DNA of 19,335 nt from positions 1 through 19,335 of the forward strand of contig CALKWL010000277.1 in the NCBI GenBank assembly GCA_938004235.1. The letters are read 5' to 3'. This DNA is from an uncultured Gammaproteobacteria bacterium. GTDB lineage: Bacteria; Pseudomonadota; Gammaproteobacteria; Halothiobacillales; Halothiobacillaceae. The notes under the pieces are model-generated. The model was not told the DNA's origin, did no database searches, and saw only the letters and a program-made list of their open reading frames with translations. The position numbers and the translations under genes are program-made. Below, piece by piece: positions 1 through 7,200 of this stretch. Numbering within the stretch: the stretch's first letter is position 1; each line of letters starts with the position of its first letter.

Positions 1-41
1 GACTGACGTGACTGGAGTTCAGACGTGTGCTCTTCCGATCT
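1..41. other. Illumina TruSeq adapter remnant (artefact)
   Basis: Positions 8-41 match the index-side TruSeq adapter and end in GCTCTTCCGATCT. Positions 1-7 are probably index bases. This is library sequence, not genome, so the insert begins at 42. Reading frames through it give the well-known contaminant peptides VQTCALPI and MCSSDL. Any start codon placed before 42 is therefore false. Confidence 0.97.
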
Positions 42-528
42 GCCGCCCGCCCTGCGTGATGCCTGGGCGACTGCGCCCCTGCCGGCGCCGGATGGCACGG
101 CGTTTCCCGGAGCCTCGGTGGCGGGAGGGGCGAGTCTGGCGATCAATGCCCAAAGCCCCAGGCAGGAGGCGGCGCGCGCCCTGCTGGCGTTCCTGTCCGA
201 GCCTGCGCAACAGCTGGCGTTTTATCGAGTTACCGGCGATTTGCCCGTGCGCATGAGCGCATGGTCACTGGGTCAGTCGATGGGTCAATCAATGGGTAAT
301 CTGCAACAGTCGCCACGTATCGACGCATTTTGGCAGCAATTGCCGCAGGCGCGCGGCGTTCCCGCCGTGCCGGAATGGGAGCGCCTGGCCAGTCTCGTCA
401 TGCGCCATGCTGAACGCGCGGCGCGGGGACTGGAAAGCGCAGAGCAGGCACTGGCCGCCATGGATCAGGAAGCCGATGCCATGCTGGAAAAGCGCCGTTG
501 GTTGATGGATAAGACCAAAACACCATGA
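42..528 (+). CDS. ABC transporter extracellular solute-binding protein, family 1 (C-terminal part)
   Basis: This is the last ~162 residues of a periplasmic sugar-type solute-binding protein. The 5' end is lost at the adapter junction and the first whole codon is at 43. The stretch GASVAGGASLAINAQSP, then EAARALLAFLSEPAQQLAFY and GDLPVR, is the typical C-terminal lobe of family 1 binding proteins: the glycine-rich segment, then the helix that packs after ligand closure, then the G-x-x-P-x-R turn. Binding proteins of this type deliver a sugar or sugar phosphate to a CUT1-type ABC importer. The stop overlaps the next start as ATGA (525-528), so the permease is translationally coupled. A short in-frame repeat (GQSMGQSMGN) near 271-300 is local slippage-type redundancy. 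The substrate cannot be named from this fragment. Confidence 0.85.
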
Positions 529-1397
529 AACTCCCTGTTGCCTTTTGGTTTCTTGCCCCTGCACTTGGCTTAATCGCCCTATTTTTCCTGCTGCCAATTG
601 TGGCGGCGTTGCTGCTATCGCTCACCGATTTCGATATTTACGCTATCGGCGATCCCTCCACCCTGCGCTGGATTGGTTTCGACAACTACCGCCAGGTGTT
701 TGAGCATCCACTGTTTTGGACGGCCTTGGGCAATACCTTCTACTTCGTTATCCTCGGCGGGCCGCTTTCGGTCGGACTAAGCCTCGGCACGGCCTTGCTG
801 CTGAATGCACGCCTGAGCTGTTGCCGTACCCTGTTCCGCACCATCTATTTCCTGCCGGTCGTCAGCACGCTGGTTGCCGTGGCCGTCGTTTGGCGTGCGT
901 TGTACCACCCGGAGGCCGGGTTGTTGAATCAGCTGCTCGGCCTGTTCGGCGTTCACCCCATCGACTGGCTGAGCGATCCAAACTTCGCGATGCCCGCCAT
1001 CATTCTCATGGCGGCCTGGAAAAACTTCGGCTTCAACATGATTATCTTTATCGCCGGGCTGCAAGCCATTCCCGAGCGCATGTACGAAGCGGCGAGGCTG
1101 GATGGCGCAGGAAGCTGGGCGCAATTTCGCTACGTCACCCTGCCACAGCTTGCACCCACCTTCCTGTTCGTCGCCCTCATGACCATGATCGGCTACCTGC
1201 AACTGTTCGCCGAACCGTATGTGATGACCCAAGGCGGCCCCGCCAACGCCACCCTCTCGCTCGTGATGCTGATGTATCAGGAAGGCTTCCGCTGGTGGAA
1301 TATGGGCTTTGCAGCAGCGCTGGCCTTTGTGTTGTTCGTGATTATTCTGGTCGGGACGTTGCTGCAATTACGGCTGCAAAAAAAAGGCGGAGTCTGA
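525..1397 (+). CDS. Sugar ABC transporter permease, MalF/UgpA-like
   Basis: A 290-aa inner-membrane permease of the binding-protein-dependent transport family (CUT1, first-permease type). The N-terminal helix (residues ~4-27) is followed by a periplasmic segment with FDNYRQVF, as in UgpA-like subunits, and then about five further hydrophobic segments. The ATPase-docking EAA loop is at residues 188-207 (EAARLDGAGSW...TLP). A YVMTQGGPANAT segment (around 230-242), typical of this subfamily, follows it. The start overlaps the binding-protein stop, and no Shine-Dalgarno is needed or evident. The usual second permease (MalG/UgpE-like) and ATPase do not follow. The gene ends against a convergent gene, so the partners must lie upstream of the window or elsewhere. 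The last codons double as a terminator for the opposite strand. Confidence 0.9.
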   Translation: MKLPVAFWFLAPALGLIALFFLLPIVAALLLSLTDFDIYAIGDPSTLRWIGFDNYRQVFEHPLFWTALGNTFYFVILGGPLSVGLSLGTALLLNARLSCCRTLFRTIYFLPVVSTLVAVAVVWRALYHPEAGLLNQLLGLFGVHPIDWLSDPNFAMPAIILMAAWKNFGFNMIIFIAGLQAIPERMYEAARLDGAGSWAQFRYVTLPQLAPTFLFVALMTMIGYLQLFAEPYVMTQGGPANATLSLVMLMYQEGFRWWNMGFAAALAFVLFVIILVGTLLQLRLQKKGGV

Positions 1398-1416
1398 CAA
1401 ACTGTCAGACTCCGCC
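1378..1416 (-). terminator. Intrinsic terminator of the SYLF-domain gene
   Basis: A perfect 13-bp stem (1386-1398 with 1404-1416, loop AAACT) is followed on the minus strand by eight T (A at 1378-1385). It lies 29 nt past the minus-strand stop at 1446. On the plus strand no T-run follows, so it is polarised toward the minus-strand gene. It overlaps the final codons and stop of the permease. Confidence 0.9.
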
Positions 1417-1445
1417 CCGCCGTGCCGATGGCGCGTGAAACCCTG

Positions 1446-2156
1446 TTACTTGCCGGCGCTCTTGGTGAGGGTCTTGCGCAGGCCGTCTGCATGCGGATTG
1501 CTGACATTGCCCAGCACCAGAATATCCACCGGATTGACCGGGGTGCCGTAATAGGCGTGGTTCAGGCTGTCGCGCACTGCGATCACCGAGCCTTCGAGAC
1601 TGATGCCGCCGAAAATACCCTTGCTGCGCGAATACTGAATGATGTCCACCGTGGCCGCCTGCGCGCCCGCGCCGACCGGACCCGCCGCCACGCTGGCGTC
1701 CGCGCCCAGCTGGAACTTGTTGCTGAGCAGAGCATCACGCCCCTTGTCGGTCATGGCCATCATGACCACTTCCGCCACGGAGCCGCCAGCCTGAAAGCCG
1801 AAACTGGCCGATCCGATGGTAGCGAATGCTGGCCCGCGCCATATATCGGCTTTTTCATCGCGCACCAGCACGACGCCGGTGCCGCCCGAGCCCCCAAAAA
1901 TGAACCCGGCCTTGACCAGCTCGGGCACAATGAACACGGCCTTGGAACGAACGACGTTATCGCGATACCAGGACATATCCGGGTCAGCTGCAAAGTTTTT
2001 GAGCGTGGTCACCGCGCGGTTGACTGTTGCGTTGGCATCCGTGAGCGCGCTGGTGGCCGTGGAGTCGCTGTCATCGGCCGATGCCGCCATGGGTGCGCAG
2101 ACCACGCTGGACAAGGCAAAGACGCCGAACAACGTTCTCAAAAACAGACTTTTCAT
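1446..2156 (-). CDS. Secreted SYLF-domain (DUF500/Ysc84-type lipid-binding) protein
   Basis: A 236-aa exported protein. The ATG at 2156 was chosen because a GGAGG lies 5 nt upstream and because it begins a clean signal peptide (MKSLFLRTLFGVFALSSVV, probable cleavage ASA|DD after residue 27). The longer frame up to 2327 would run through the divergent promoter region. The mature part (~65-235) is a SYLF domain: SKAVFIVPELVKAGFIFGGSGGTGV, WRGPAF, GFQAGGS, LGADASVAAGPVG and YSRSKGIFGGISLEGS. SYLF domains bind phosphoinositides or lipids in eukaryotes. Bacterial secreted versions are of unknown role, probably periplasmic or outer-membrane associated. Transcribed alone, with its own terminator, divergent from the bolA-like gene. 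Confidence 0.9.
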   Translation of the reverse strand: MKSLFLRTLFGVFALSSVVCAPMAASADDSDSTATSALTDANATVNRAVTTLKNFAADPDMSWYRDNVVRSKAVFIVPELVKAGFIFGGSGGTGVVLVRDEKADIWRGPAFATIGSASFGFQAGGSVAEVVMMAMTDKGRDALLSNKFQLGADASVAAGPVGAGAQAATVDIIQYSRSKGIFGGISLEGSVIAVRDSLNHAYYGTPVNPVDILVLGNVSNPHADGLRKTLTKSAGK

Positions 2157-2276
2157 AATGACCTCCAGAAAGACGGTGACTTGAATCAGGCTCAGACTTG
2201 CCAGAGTGTATATCGCACGCGCCGCTTCGGCATGTGTTTTCCAATGCCGCCTGAAAGGCAGGGCAGGAAAGCACGT

Positions 2277-2282
2277 TACAAT
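2277..2282 (+). promoter_or_regulatory. Candidate -10 box of the bolA-like/DUF1244 operon
   Basis: TACAAT, 34 nt before the ATG. The surrounding 11-mer CGTTACAATTC recurs exactly upstream of hemB (15014-15024), and TACAAT also lies 34 nt before murI. No convincing -35 box is visible at the expected spacing. Confidence 0.35.
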
Positions 2283-2316
2283 TCCCGCCTGAAACCATTG
2301 TGAACCAGAGAGCGTC

Positions 2317-2553
2317 ATGAACCCCAACGAATTGATTCAGCGCATCCAGGGCGCCATCCCTGATGCGGTCGTCATACCCTCCGGCGTGGGATGCAGCTTC
2401 AACCTGCGCATCGTTAGTGAAAGCTTTGCCGATGAAAGCCTGATTAAGCGCCATCGTCGCGTTATGGCGACCCTCAATGATCTGATTGCCAGCGGCGAGT
2501 TGCACGCGGTCACCTTGCAAACCCACACCCCAAATGAAGCGAGCACATCCTGA
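2317..2553 (+). CDS. bolA: BolA-family protein
   Basis: A 78-aa single-domain BolA-like protein. FNLRIVSESF, then LIKRHRRVMATLNDLI, then LHAVTLQTHTPNE follow the BolA pattern (beta-strand core, RHR...L helix, HAL.L.T.TP.E). BolA proteins act with monothiol glutaredoxins in Fe-S cluster handling, and some influence envelope and morphology genes. It resembles BolA more than IbaG because of the RHR motif. The usual GSHF before the core strand reads GCSF here, so the common His ligand position is Ser, preceded by Cys. The Shine-Dalgarno is weak (AGAGAG about 6 nt upstream). The stop overlaps the next start (TGATG at 2551-2555), so it is coupled to the DUF1244 gene. The symbol is assigned at family level only. 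Confidence 0.82.
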   Translation: MNPNELIQRIQGAIPDAVVIPSGVGCSFNLRIVSESFADESLIKRHRRVMATLNDLIASGELHAVTLQTHTPNEASTS

Positions 2554-2873
2554 TGGACAAAATCACCCAAACTGAACTCGAAGCCGCCGCGTTTCGCCGC
2601 CTGGTCGTTCATTTGCAGGAACGCACGGATGTACAAAACATCGATTTGATGAATCTTGCCGGTTTTTGCCGCAACTGCATGTCCAAATGGCTCAAGGCGG
2701 CAGCGGACGAGCGCGGCGTCGAATTGAGCATGGATGAGGCGCGCGAGCAGGTTTACGGTATGCCCTACGAAGACTGGAAGGTGCAATATCAAAAAGAGGC
2801 CAGCGCTGAGCAGCAGGCCGCTTTCACCGAAGCTTTTGCGCGTACGCACGGCGAGGCGCCGGAGTCGGCGTAA
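2553..2873 (+). CDS. DUF1244 family protein
   Basis: A 106-aa protein of the DUF1244 family. The diagnostic central segment is present: HLQERTDVQNIDLMNLAGFC, then RNCMSKWLKAAADERG, then EAREQVYGMPYEDWK and a C-terminal YQKEAS. It contains a conserved C-x-x-C pair (Cys39, Cys42) that could bind metal or be redox active. No signal peptide, so cytoplasmic. Family function is unknown. Coupling to a BolA-family gene by a 1-nt stop/start overlap suggests a link to Fe-S or thiol metabolism, which is inference only. A stem-loop-rich intergenic stretch follows directly. Confidence 0.88.
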   Translation: MDKITQTELEAAAFRRLVVHLQERTDVQNIDLMNLAGFCRNCMSKWLKAAADERGVELSMDEAREQVYGMPYEDWKVQYQKEASAEQQAAFTEAFARTHGEAPESA

Positions 2874-3080
2874 GCCTGGTAGCGGTCAGACTGGAACTTT
2901 GAGGCCTGACAGGATGTTGAAAAGGGCTTTCCTGCCCTTTTCAACGCGCTTGATCCCTCCTCTTTGACCCTTCCGGCATCCGCGCCGGAAGCCCCTGCGG
3001 GGTTCGGTCTTCGAGAGCGTCGCGGTAAACACCATCCTCGTTGCCGGGAGCAACGAGGGAACGCTTGGCGTTTCCCGAAG

Positions 3081-3106
3081 GGCTGGGCACATGGGTGTGC
3101 CCAGCC
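3081..3106. repeat. 11-bp GC-rich stem-loop
   Basis: GGCTGGGCACA (3081-3091) pairs perfectly with TGTGCCCAGCC (3096-3106) around the loop TGGG. It is part of the hairpin island before murI. No T-run follows. Confidence 0.8.
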
Positions 3107-3117
3107 GCGGCCGTTTC

Positions 3118-3185
3118 CGAAGATCAATCACTTAACGTGATTGGTTTTCGTGCAAGCCATCCATGGCTTGCCTTGCCAGGGTGTT
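3118..3185 (+). repeat. 68-nt dispersed palindromic repeat, copy A
   Basis: Aligns without gaps to 4100-4167 with 59 of 68 identical positions. It contains a 13-bp stem (3119-3131 with 3137-3149, two G.T pairs, loop TTAAC). A second near-palindrome, GCAAGCCATCCATGGCTTGC (3152-3171), is identical in both copies. Copy A runs into a longer terminal hairpin (3171-3204) that copy B lacks. Confidence 0.85.
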
Positions 3186-3204
3186 TTTCAACACCCTGGC
3201 AAGG
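3171..3204. repeat. 15-bp perfect stem-loop abutting the murI promoter region
   Basis: Positions 3171-3185 pair with 3190-3204 around the loop TTTC. The 3' arm ends one base before a TACAAT -10-like box (3206-3211), so the palindrome occupies the place where the murI -35 element would be. It could be a transcription stop for upstream RNA, an operator, or simply the end of the repeat element. Confidence 0.8.
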
Positions 3205-3205
3205 A

Positions 3206-3211
3206 TACAAT
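3206..3211 (+). promoter_or_regulatory. Candidate -10 box of murI
   Basis: TACAAT, 34 nt upstream of the murI ATG, the same spacing as before the bolA-like gene. The -35 position falls in the hairpin loop (3183-3188, GTTTTT) and is poor. Confidence 0.3.
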
Positions 3212-3245
3212 GCGCAGCCTGCGCGAATCGTCAGCCGGATTGTGA
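3210..3245 (+). other. Possible 11-codon leader ORF before murI
   Basis: An ATG at 3210 opens MRSLRESSAGL and stops with TGA at 3243-3245, immediately before the murI ATG (TGAATG). An AAGGA lies 4 nt upstream of it. murI itself has no clear Shine-Dalgarno, so coupling through this mini-ORF is conceivable. However, the ATG overlaps the -10-like box, and if that box is the promoter the ORF is not transcribed. Confidence 0.2.
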
Positions 3246-4055
3246 ATGCACCTGCTCCAAGCTAACAGCCAACCCATTGGTATTTTCGACTCGGGCGTGG
3301 GCGGACTGTCGGTGTATCAGGCCATTCGCCGCGCGCTTCCCGAGGAAAATCTGCTCTATATCGCGGATTCGCGTCATGCGCCCTATGGCGAGCGCAGCAG
3401 CGACTTCATTATCGAGCGCGCCATCGCCCTGACGGAGTTCCTGGTCTCGCATGGCGCAAAGGCTGTCGTGGTCGCCTGCAATACCGCGACGGTTATTGCC
3501 GTAGAGATTCTGCGTCAGCGTTTTTGCGTCCCCATTATCGCCCTTGAGCCGGCAATCAAGCCTGCCGTGGCGCATACGCAAAGCGGCGCTGTAGGCGTGC
3601 TCGCCACACGTCGAACGCTGGAAAGCCCTTCCGTCGCGCGGCTGTGTCGCGATTACGCGGCGGATGCGCATGTCCTGCTCCAGCCCTGCCCTGGATTTGT
3701 CGAGCAGGTCGAGCGCGGTGAGCTCGACAGTGCGGAGACGCTAAAGCTTGTGACACAGCATCTTGCTCCCCTGCTGCAATGCGGCGCTGATACCCTGGTG
3801 CTGGGGTGCACCCACTACGTTTACCTGCGTGCGGCGATTGAACAGGTCGCGGGCGCGAAGGTGCGCGTCCTCGATTCTTCTGCGGCCGTCGCCCGTCAGG
3901 TGGCGCGTCGTATCGTCGGTCTTGCTCCGTCCCATGCTCAAGCGGCGCACGCTTGCGATACGTTTTTTACGACGGCTCCCGACCCCGAGCCGGTCAGCCG
4001 GGTGATGTCACGCTTATTGGGCAAAACCGTGCAGGTTGGGTTGGCTGAAATCTGA
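3246..4055 (+). CDS. murI: Glutamate racemase
   Basis: A 269-aa cytoplasmic enzyme interconverting L- and D-glutamate to supply D-Glu for peptidoglycan stem peptides. Family landmarks are all present: IGIFDSGVGGLSV (Asp15-Ser16), ADSRHAPYGER (residues 41-50), the first catalytic Cys78 in VVACNTATV, and the second catalytic Cys188 in LVLGCTHYVYL with His190. The length is normal for MurI. The start at 3246 leaves about ten residues before the conserved IGIFDSG, as is usual. No strong Shine-Dalgarno is seen. It is flanked on both sides by copies of the same palindromic repeat (3118-3185 and 4100-4167), so it appears to be a single-gene unit set between repeats. Confidence 0.96.
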   Translation: MHLLQANSQPIGIFDSGVGGLSVYQAIRRALPEENLLYIADSRHAPYGERSSDFIIERAIALTEFLVSHGAKAVVVACNTATVIAVEILRQRFCVPIIALEPAIKPAVAHTQSGAVGVLATRRTLESPSVARLCRDYAADAHVLLQPCPGFVEQVERGELDSAETLKLVTQHLAPLLQCGADTLVLGCTHYVYLRAAIEQVAGAKVRVLDSSAAVARQVARRIVGLAPSHAQAAHACDTFFTTAPDPEPVSRVMSRLLGKTVQVGLAEI

Positions 4056-4099
4056 GCGCCTGTTGACGCATTTCTGATGTGCAGGTTCTTAACAGACTG

Positions 4100-4167
4100 C
4101 GAAGATCAAGCGCTTAGTGTGCTTGATCTTCGTGCAAGCCATCCATGGCTTGCCTTGTCAAGGTGTT
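4100..4167 (+). repeat. 68-nt dispersed palindromic repeat, copy B
   Basis: Second copy of the 3118-3185 repeat in the same orientation, 45 nt after murI. Its stem (4101-4113 with 4119-4131, one G.T pair, loop TTAGT) keeps every pair of copy A although four stem positions differ. One of the changes is a full T-A to G-C compensatory change. The GCAAGCCATCCATGGCTTGC palindrome is at 4134-4153. It diverges after 4167 and lacks the terminal 15-bp hairpin. The rest of 4056-4269 shows nothing else recognisable. Confidence 0.85.
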
Positions 4168-4269
4168 GAACAAGCAACCTCTTATTGAAATTCACAGCAT
4201 TTCGTCTTGCGCTTGCAAGATGTGTCGTCAACACTCGTGCATCAGAAAACGGACGATGGATGTTGAAAC

Positions 4270-7200
4270 ATGCTGCGCAAAATAATTCTCGGTTCTTTGG
4301 TCGTGCTCGCGCTGGGCGTGCTGGCCTATATGTTGACGCGGACGCCCGCGCCTGTGACCGCGCCCAATACGGCGAGCGTCGTCGAGCCCGTCTCGCCCGC
4401 CGCGCCGCGCACTGGCGAGCTCACCGCTCGCACGCCGCCTGCTCAACCCTCGGCAACGGATGCGCTGCGTTTCCAGCGCTTCCTGATTGATCCAAACAGC
4501 GAAAACAATGAAGTCTGCCTGGTCTTTTCCTCGCCGCTGGAGCCGGACGAGCGCGTGCGTTACGCCGATTACCTGCGTTTGGAACCTGTCGCCAAGATTG
4601 ACGTGCGTGTGGAAGAAGCGCGTCTGTGTCTGACAGGCCTGAGTTTTGGCATCGAATACCAACTTGAGTTGCTCAGCGGTCTGCCCGCCAAGAATGGCCT
4701 CAAACTCGCCAATGGCGTGCATCTGCCGTTAAGTCTGGGTGACCGCCCGGCCTCCGTGCGCCTGGGAGCTGGATTTGTTCTACCTGTCAACCACGATGAA
4801 GGCCTGCCCGTCACCACCATGAATGTGGACAAGCTGAATCTGAAGCTGTTTCGAGTCGGTGATCGCCTGCTGGCGCGGATGCGCGAGGATTTTGTCGATG
4901 AACGCACCATGTACCCCTATCAGGCCGAACAGATCGCCGAAGACGAAGGTCGCCTGGTCTGGAGCGGCAATATGGCGGTCAACAGCGAGCGCAATAGCGC
5001 CAAAACCAGCCTGATTCCCATTCAGGAGGCCATCGGCAAGCGTGAGCCGGGCGCCTATTTACTGGTGGCTGGCGATGCCGCCAAGGACACTGCGGTAGAA
5101 AATGAAGACGACTATTACGACGAAGAACGCGGACGCATGGCGGCGCAGTGGATCGTGCAATCCGACCTGGGTCTGACGTCGTTCCGTGGTGCCGATGGCC
5201 TCACCCTGCTGGTGCGCTCCCTGCGCGACGCCACACCCGTGGGTGACGTGCGCGTGAGCCTGATTGCGCGCAACAACGATATTCTGGGTGAAGCCAGCAG
5301 TGATGCGCAGGGCGTGGTGCGTTTCCCGGCGGGCTTGTTGCAGGGGCAGGGCGGCATGGCCGCAGTCATGCTCATGGCCTATCACAATGATGATTTCAAT
5401 TTCCTCGACCTGCGCCGCGCGCCGTTCGACCTCTCTGACCGGGGGGTGGACGGGCGTGCGCCGTCAGGACCGGTGGATGCGTTTTTGTACAGCGAACGCG
5501 GCATTTACCGCCCCGGCGAAACCGTGCATCTGACCGCGCTGGCGCGTGATGCCCAGGCCAAGGCACTGCCCGAGAGCACCCTGATCCTCAAGCTCATGCG
5601 CCCGAACGGGCAGGAGGCGCGGCGTTACACGCTCAAGGCGCAAGGTGAAGGCGGGGCTGCTTTGGCGGTTCCACTGCCCTTGACCGCTGCGCGCGGCGGC
5701 TGGGAAATCACCGCGCATACCGACCCGGAGGCCGCACCCGTGGGGCGAGTGAGCTTCGAGGTGCAGGATTTTGTGCCGCAACGTCTGGCTCTGACCATTC
5801 TGGACAAGCCCAAGGTGCTGAGTGCAGGCGAAGACCTTGCCATTCCGCTGGAAGCGCGCTTTCTGTATGGCGCGCCAGCTGCGGCACTGAGCGGCGAGGG
5901 CGACCTGATTCTGGAGACCGACCCCGCGCCCTTCCCCATGCACAAGGGTTTTCATTGGGGTGATGAGGACGAGGTATTTCAAGGCGAGCGCGTGAGCCTT
6001 GCCGTGGGCGAAACCGATGCCGCAGGCAAAACCACGGTCACCGGCCAGGTGCCGGGCGAAATTCAAAGCTCGCGTCCGTTGCGCGCGGACATCGCCCTGG
6101 CGATCCGCGAGCCGGGCGGACGCGCGACGGGCGAGCATGTTTACGTCCCCGTGCGCGTGCAGCCGCTGTCTCTTGGGCTGCGCCCAACTTTCGAGGGCGC
6201 GGCCAGGCAAGGTGCCGACGCGGCGTTCGAGTTGATCGCGGTGGACAACAACGGCACAGCCCAGGCGCAAAGCGGTCTGGAATACCGCTTCATCAAGGAC
6301 GAATCCACCTGGCAATGGCATCGCCGCGACAATCAGTGGCGCTACGAGCGCGTGGTGCGTGAACGTGAACTGGCCTCCGGTACATTGAATGTCGCCAAGG
6401 ACAAGCCCGCCGTGCTCAAACAGCAGGTGAGCTGGGGCAACTACCGCCTGATTGTGCGCGACCCGGCCAGCGGGGCGCAGACCAGCCTGCGTTTCTGGGG
6501 CGGCTGGTACGGTGAAGCCACTGCAGAGCGCCCGGATCGTCTGCCGATTGCGGCTGACAAAGCCGGTTATGTCGCTGGCGAAACCGCCAGGCTGCACATC
6601 GATGCCGAGTCCGCCGGTCAGGCTCTGATTGTGATGGCCAACGAGCGGGTGCATGAGGTACGCAATGTCAGCGTGCCCGCTGGCGGCGCGGATGTTGAGA
6701 TTCCGGTGCGCGCCGAGTGGGGCGCAGGTGCCTATGCGCTGGTCACGCTGTATCGCCCGTTGAACGCCAAGCTCGGTCATGCGCCGGTGCGCGCCGTGGG
6801 CGTGGCCTGGCTGGGGCTGAACCCGCAGGAGCGCACCCTGAAGGTGGCGATTGATGCGCCGGGCAAGATTGCGCCGCGTCAAAAGATCGAAGTTCCGGTA
6901 ACGATTTCCGGCCTGACAGCGGGCGGCAAGGCGGCGTATGTGACGCTGGCGGCGGTCGATCAGGGCATTTTGCAACTCACCCGCTTCAAGACCCCTGCAC
7001 CGCAGGCGCATTACCTGAGCAAGCGCCAGTTGGGCGTGGGCATGCGTGATGATTACGGGCGTTTGATTCGCGGCCTGAATGCCGGTGGTGACGATCAGGG
7101 CGGCGATGCCGACGGCGGCAAGGGGCTGGACGTGGTGCCGACGCGCACCGTGGCGCTGTTCTCCGGTCTGGTGAAAACTGATGCGCAAGGCAAGGCGCTT

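Larger units (their letters stand above)
2911..3204. repeat. Hairpin-dense intergenic island between the DUF1244 gene and murI
   Basis: No gene is seen in 2874-3209. The stretch holds serial inverted repeats: a 12-bp stem at 2916-2927/2934-2945; a 7-bp stem at 2971-2977/2984-2990; CCCC-TGC-GGGG at 2992-3002; a 9-bp stem at 3036-3044/3050-3058; an imperfect 8-bp stem at 3057-3076; an 11-bp stem at 3081-3091/3096-3106; then the repeat described at 3118-3185 and a 15-bp stem at 3171-3204. The island opens with TGTTGAAAA (2915-2923) and closes with its inverse TTTTCAACA (3185-3193), so it may be one composite element. None of the stems has a good T-run, so it is not a simple terminator. Confidence 0.75.

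Noticed and set aside
8..256. 82-codon frame at the left end
   Set aside because: Its start lies in the adapter, and the frame is out of phase with the solute-binding protein.
777..1367. 196-codon minus-strand frame inside the permease
   Set aside because: Shadow of the permease gene; no recognisable domain and no Shine-Dalgarno.
1422..2303. 293-codon plus-strand frame
   Set aside because: Antisense to the SYLF gene, which has a signal peptide, Shine-Dalgarno, domain motifs and terminator. The plus-strand product has none.
2916..2945. 12-bp hairpin as a terminator for the bolA-like/DUF1244 operon
   Set aside because: The stem is good, but what follows (GCGCTTGATCCC) has no T-run. It is better described as part of the repeat island.
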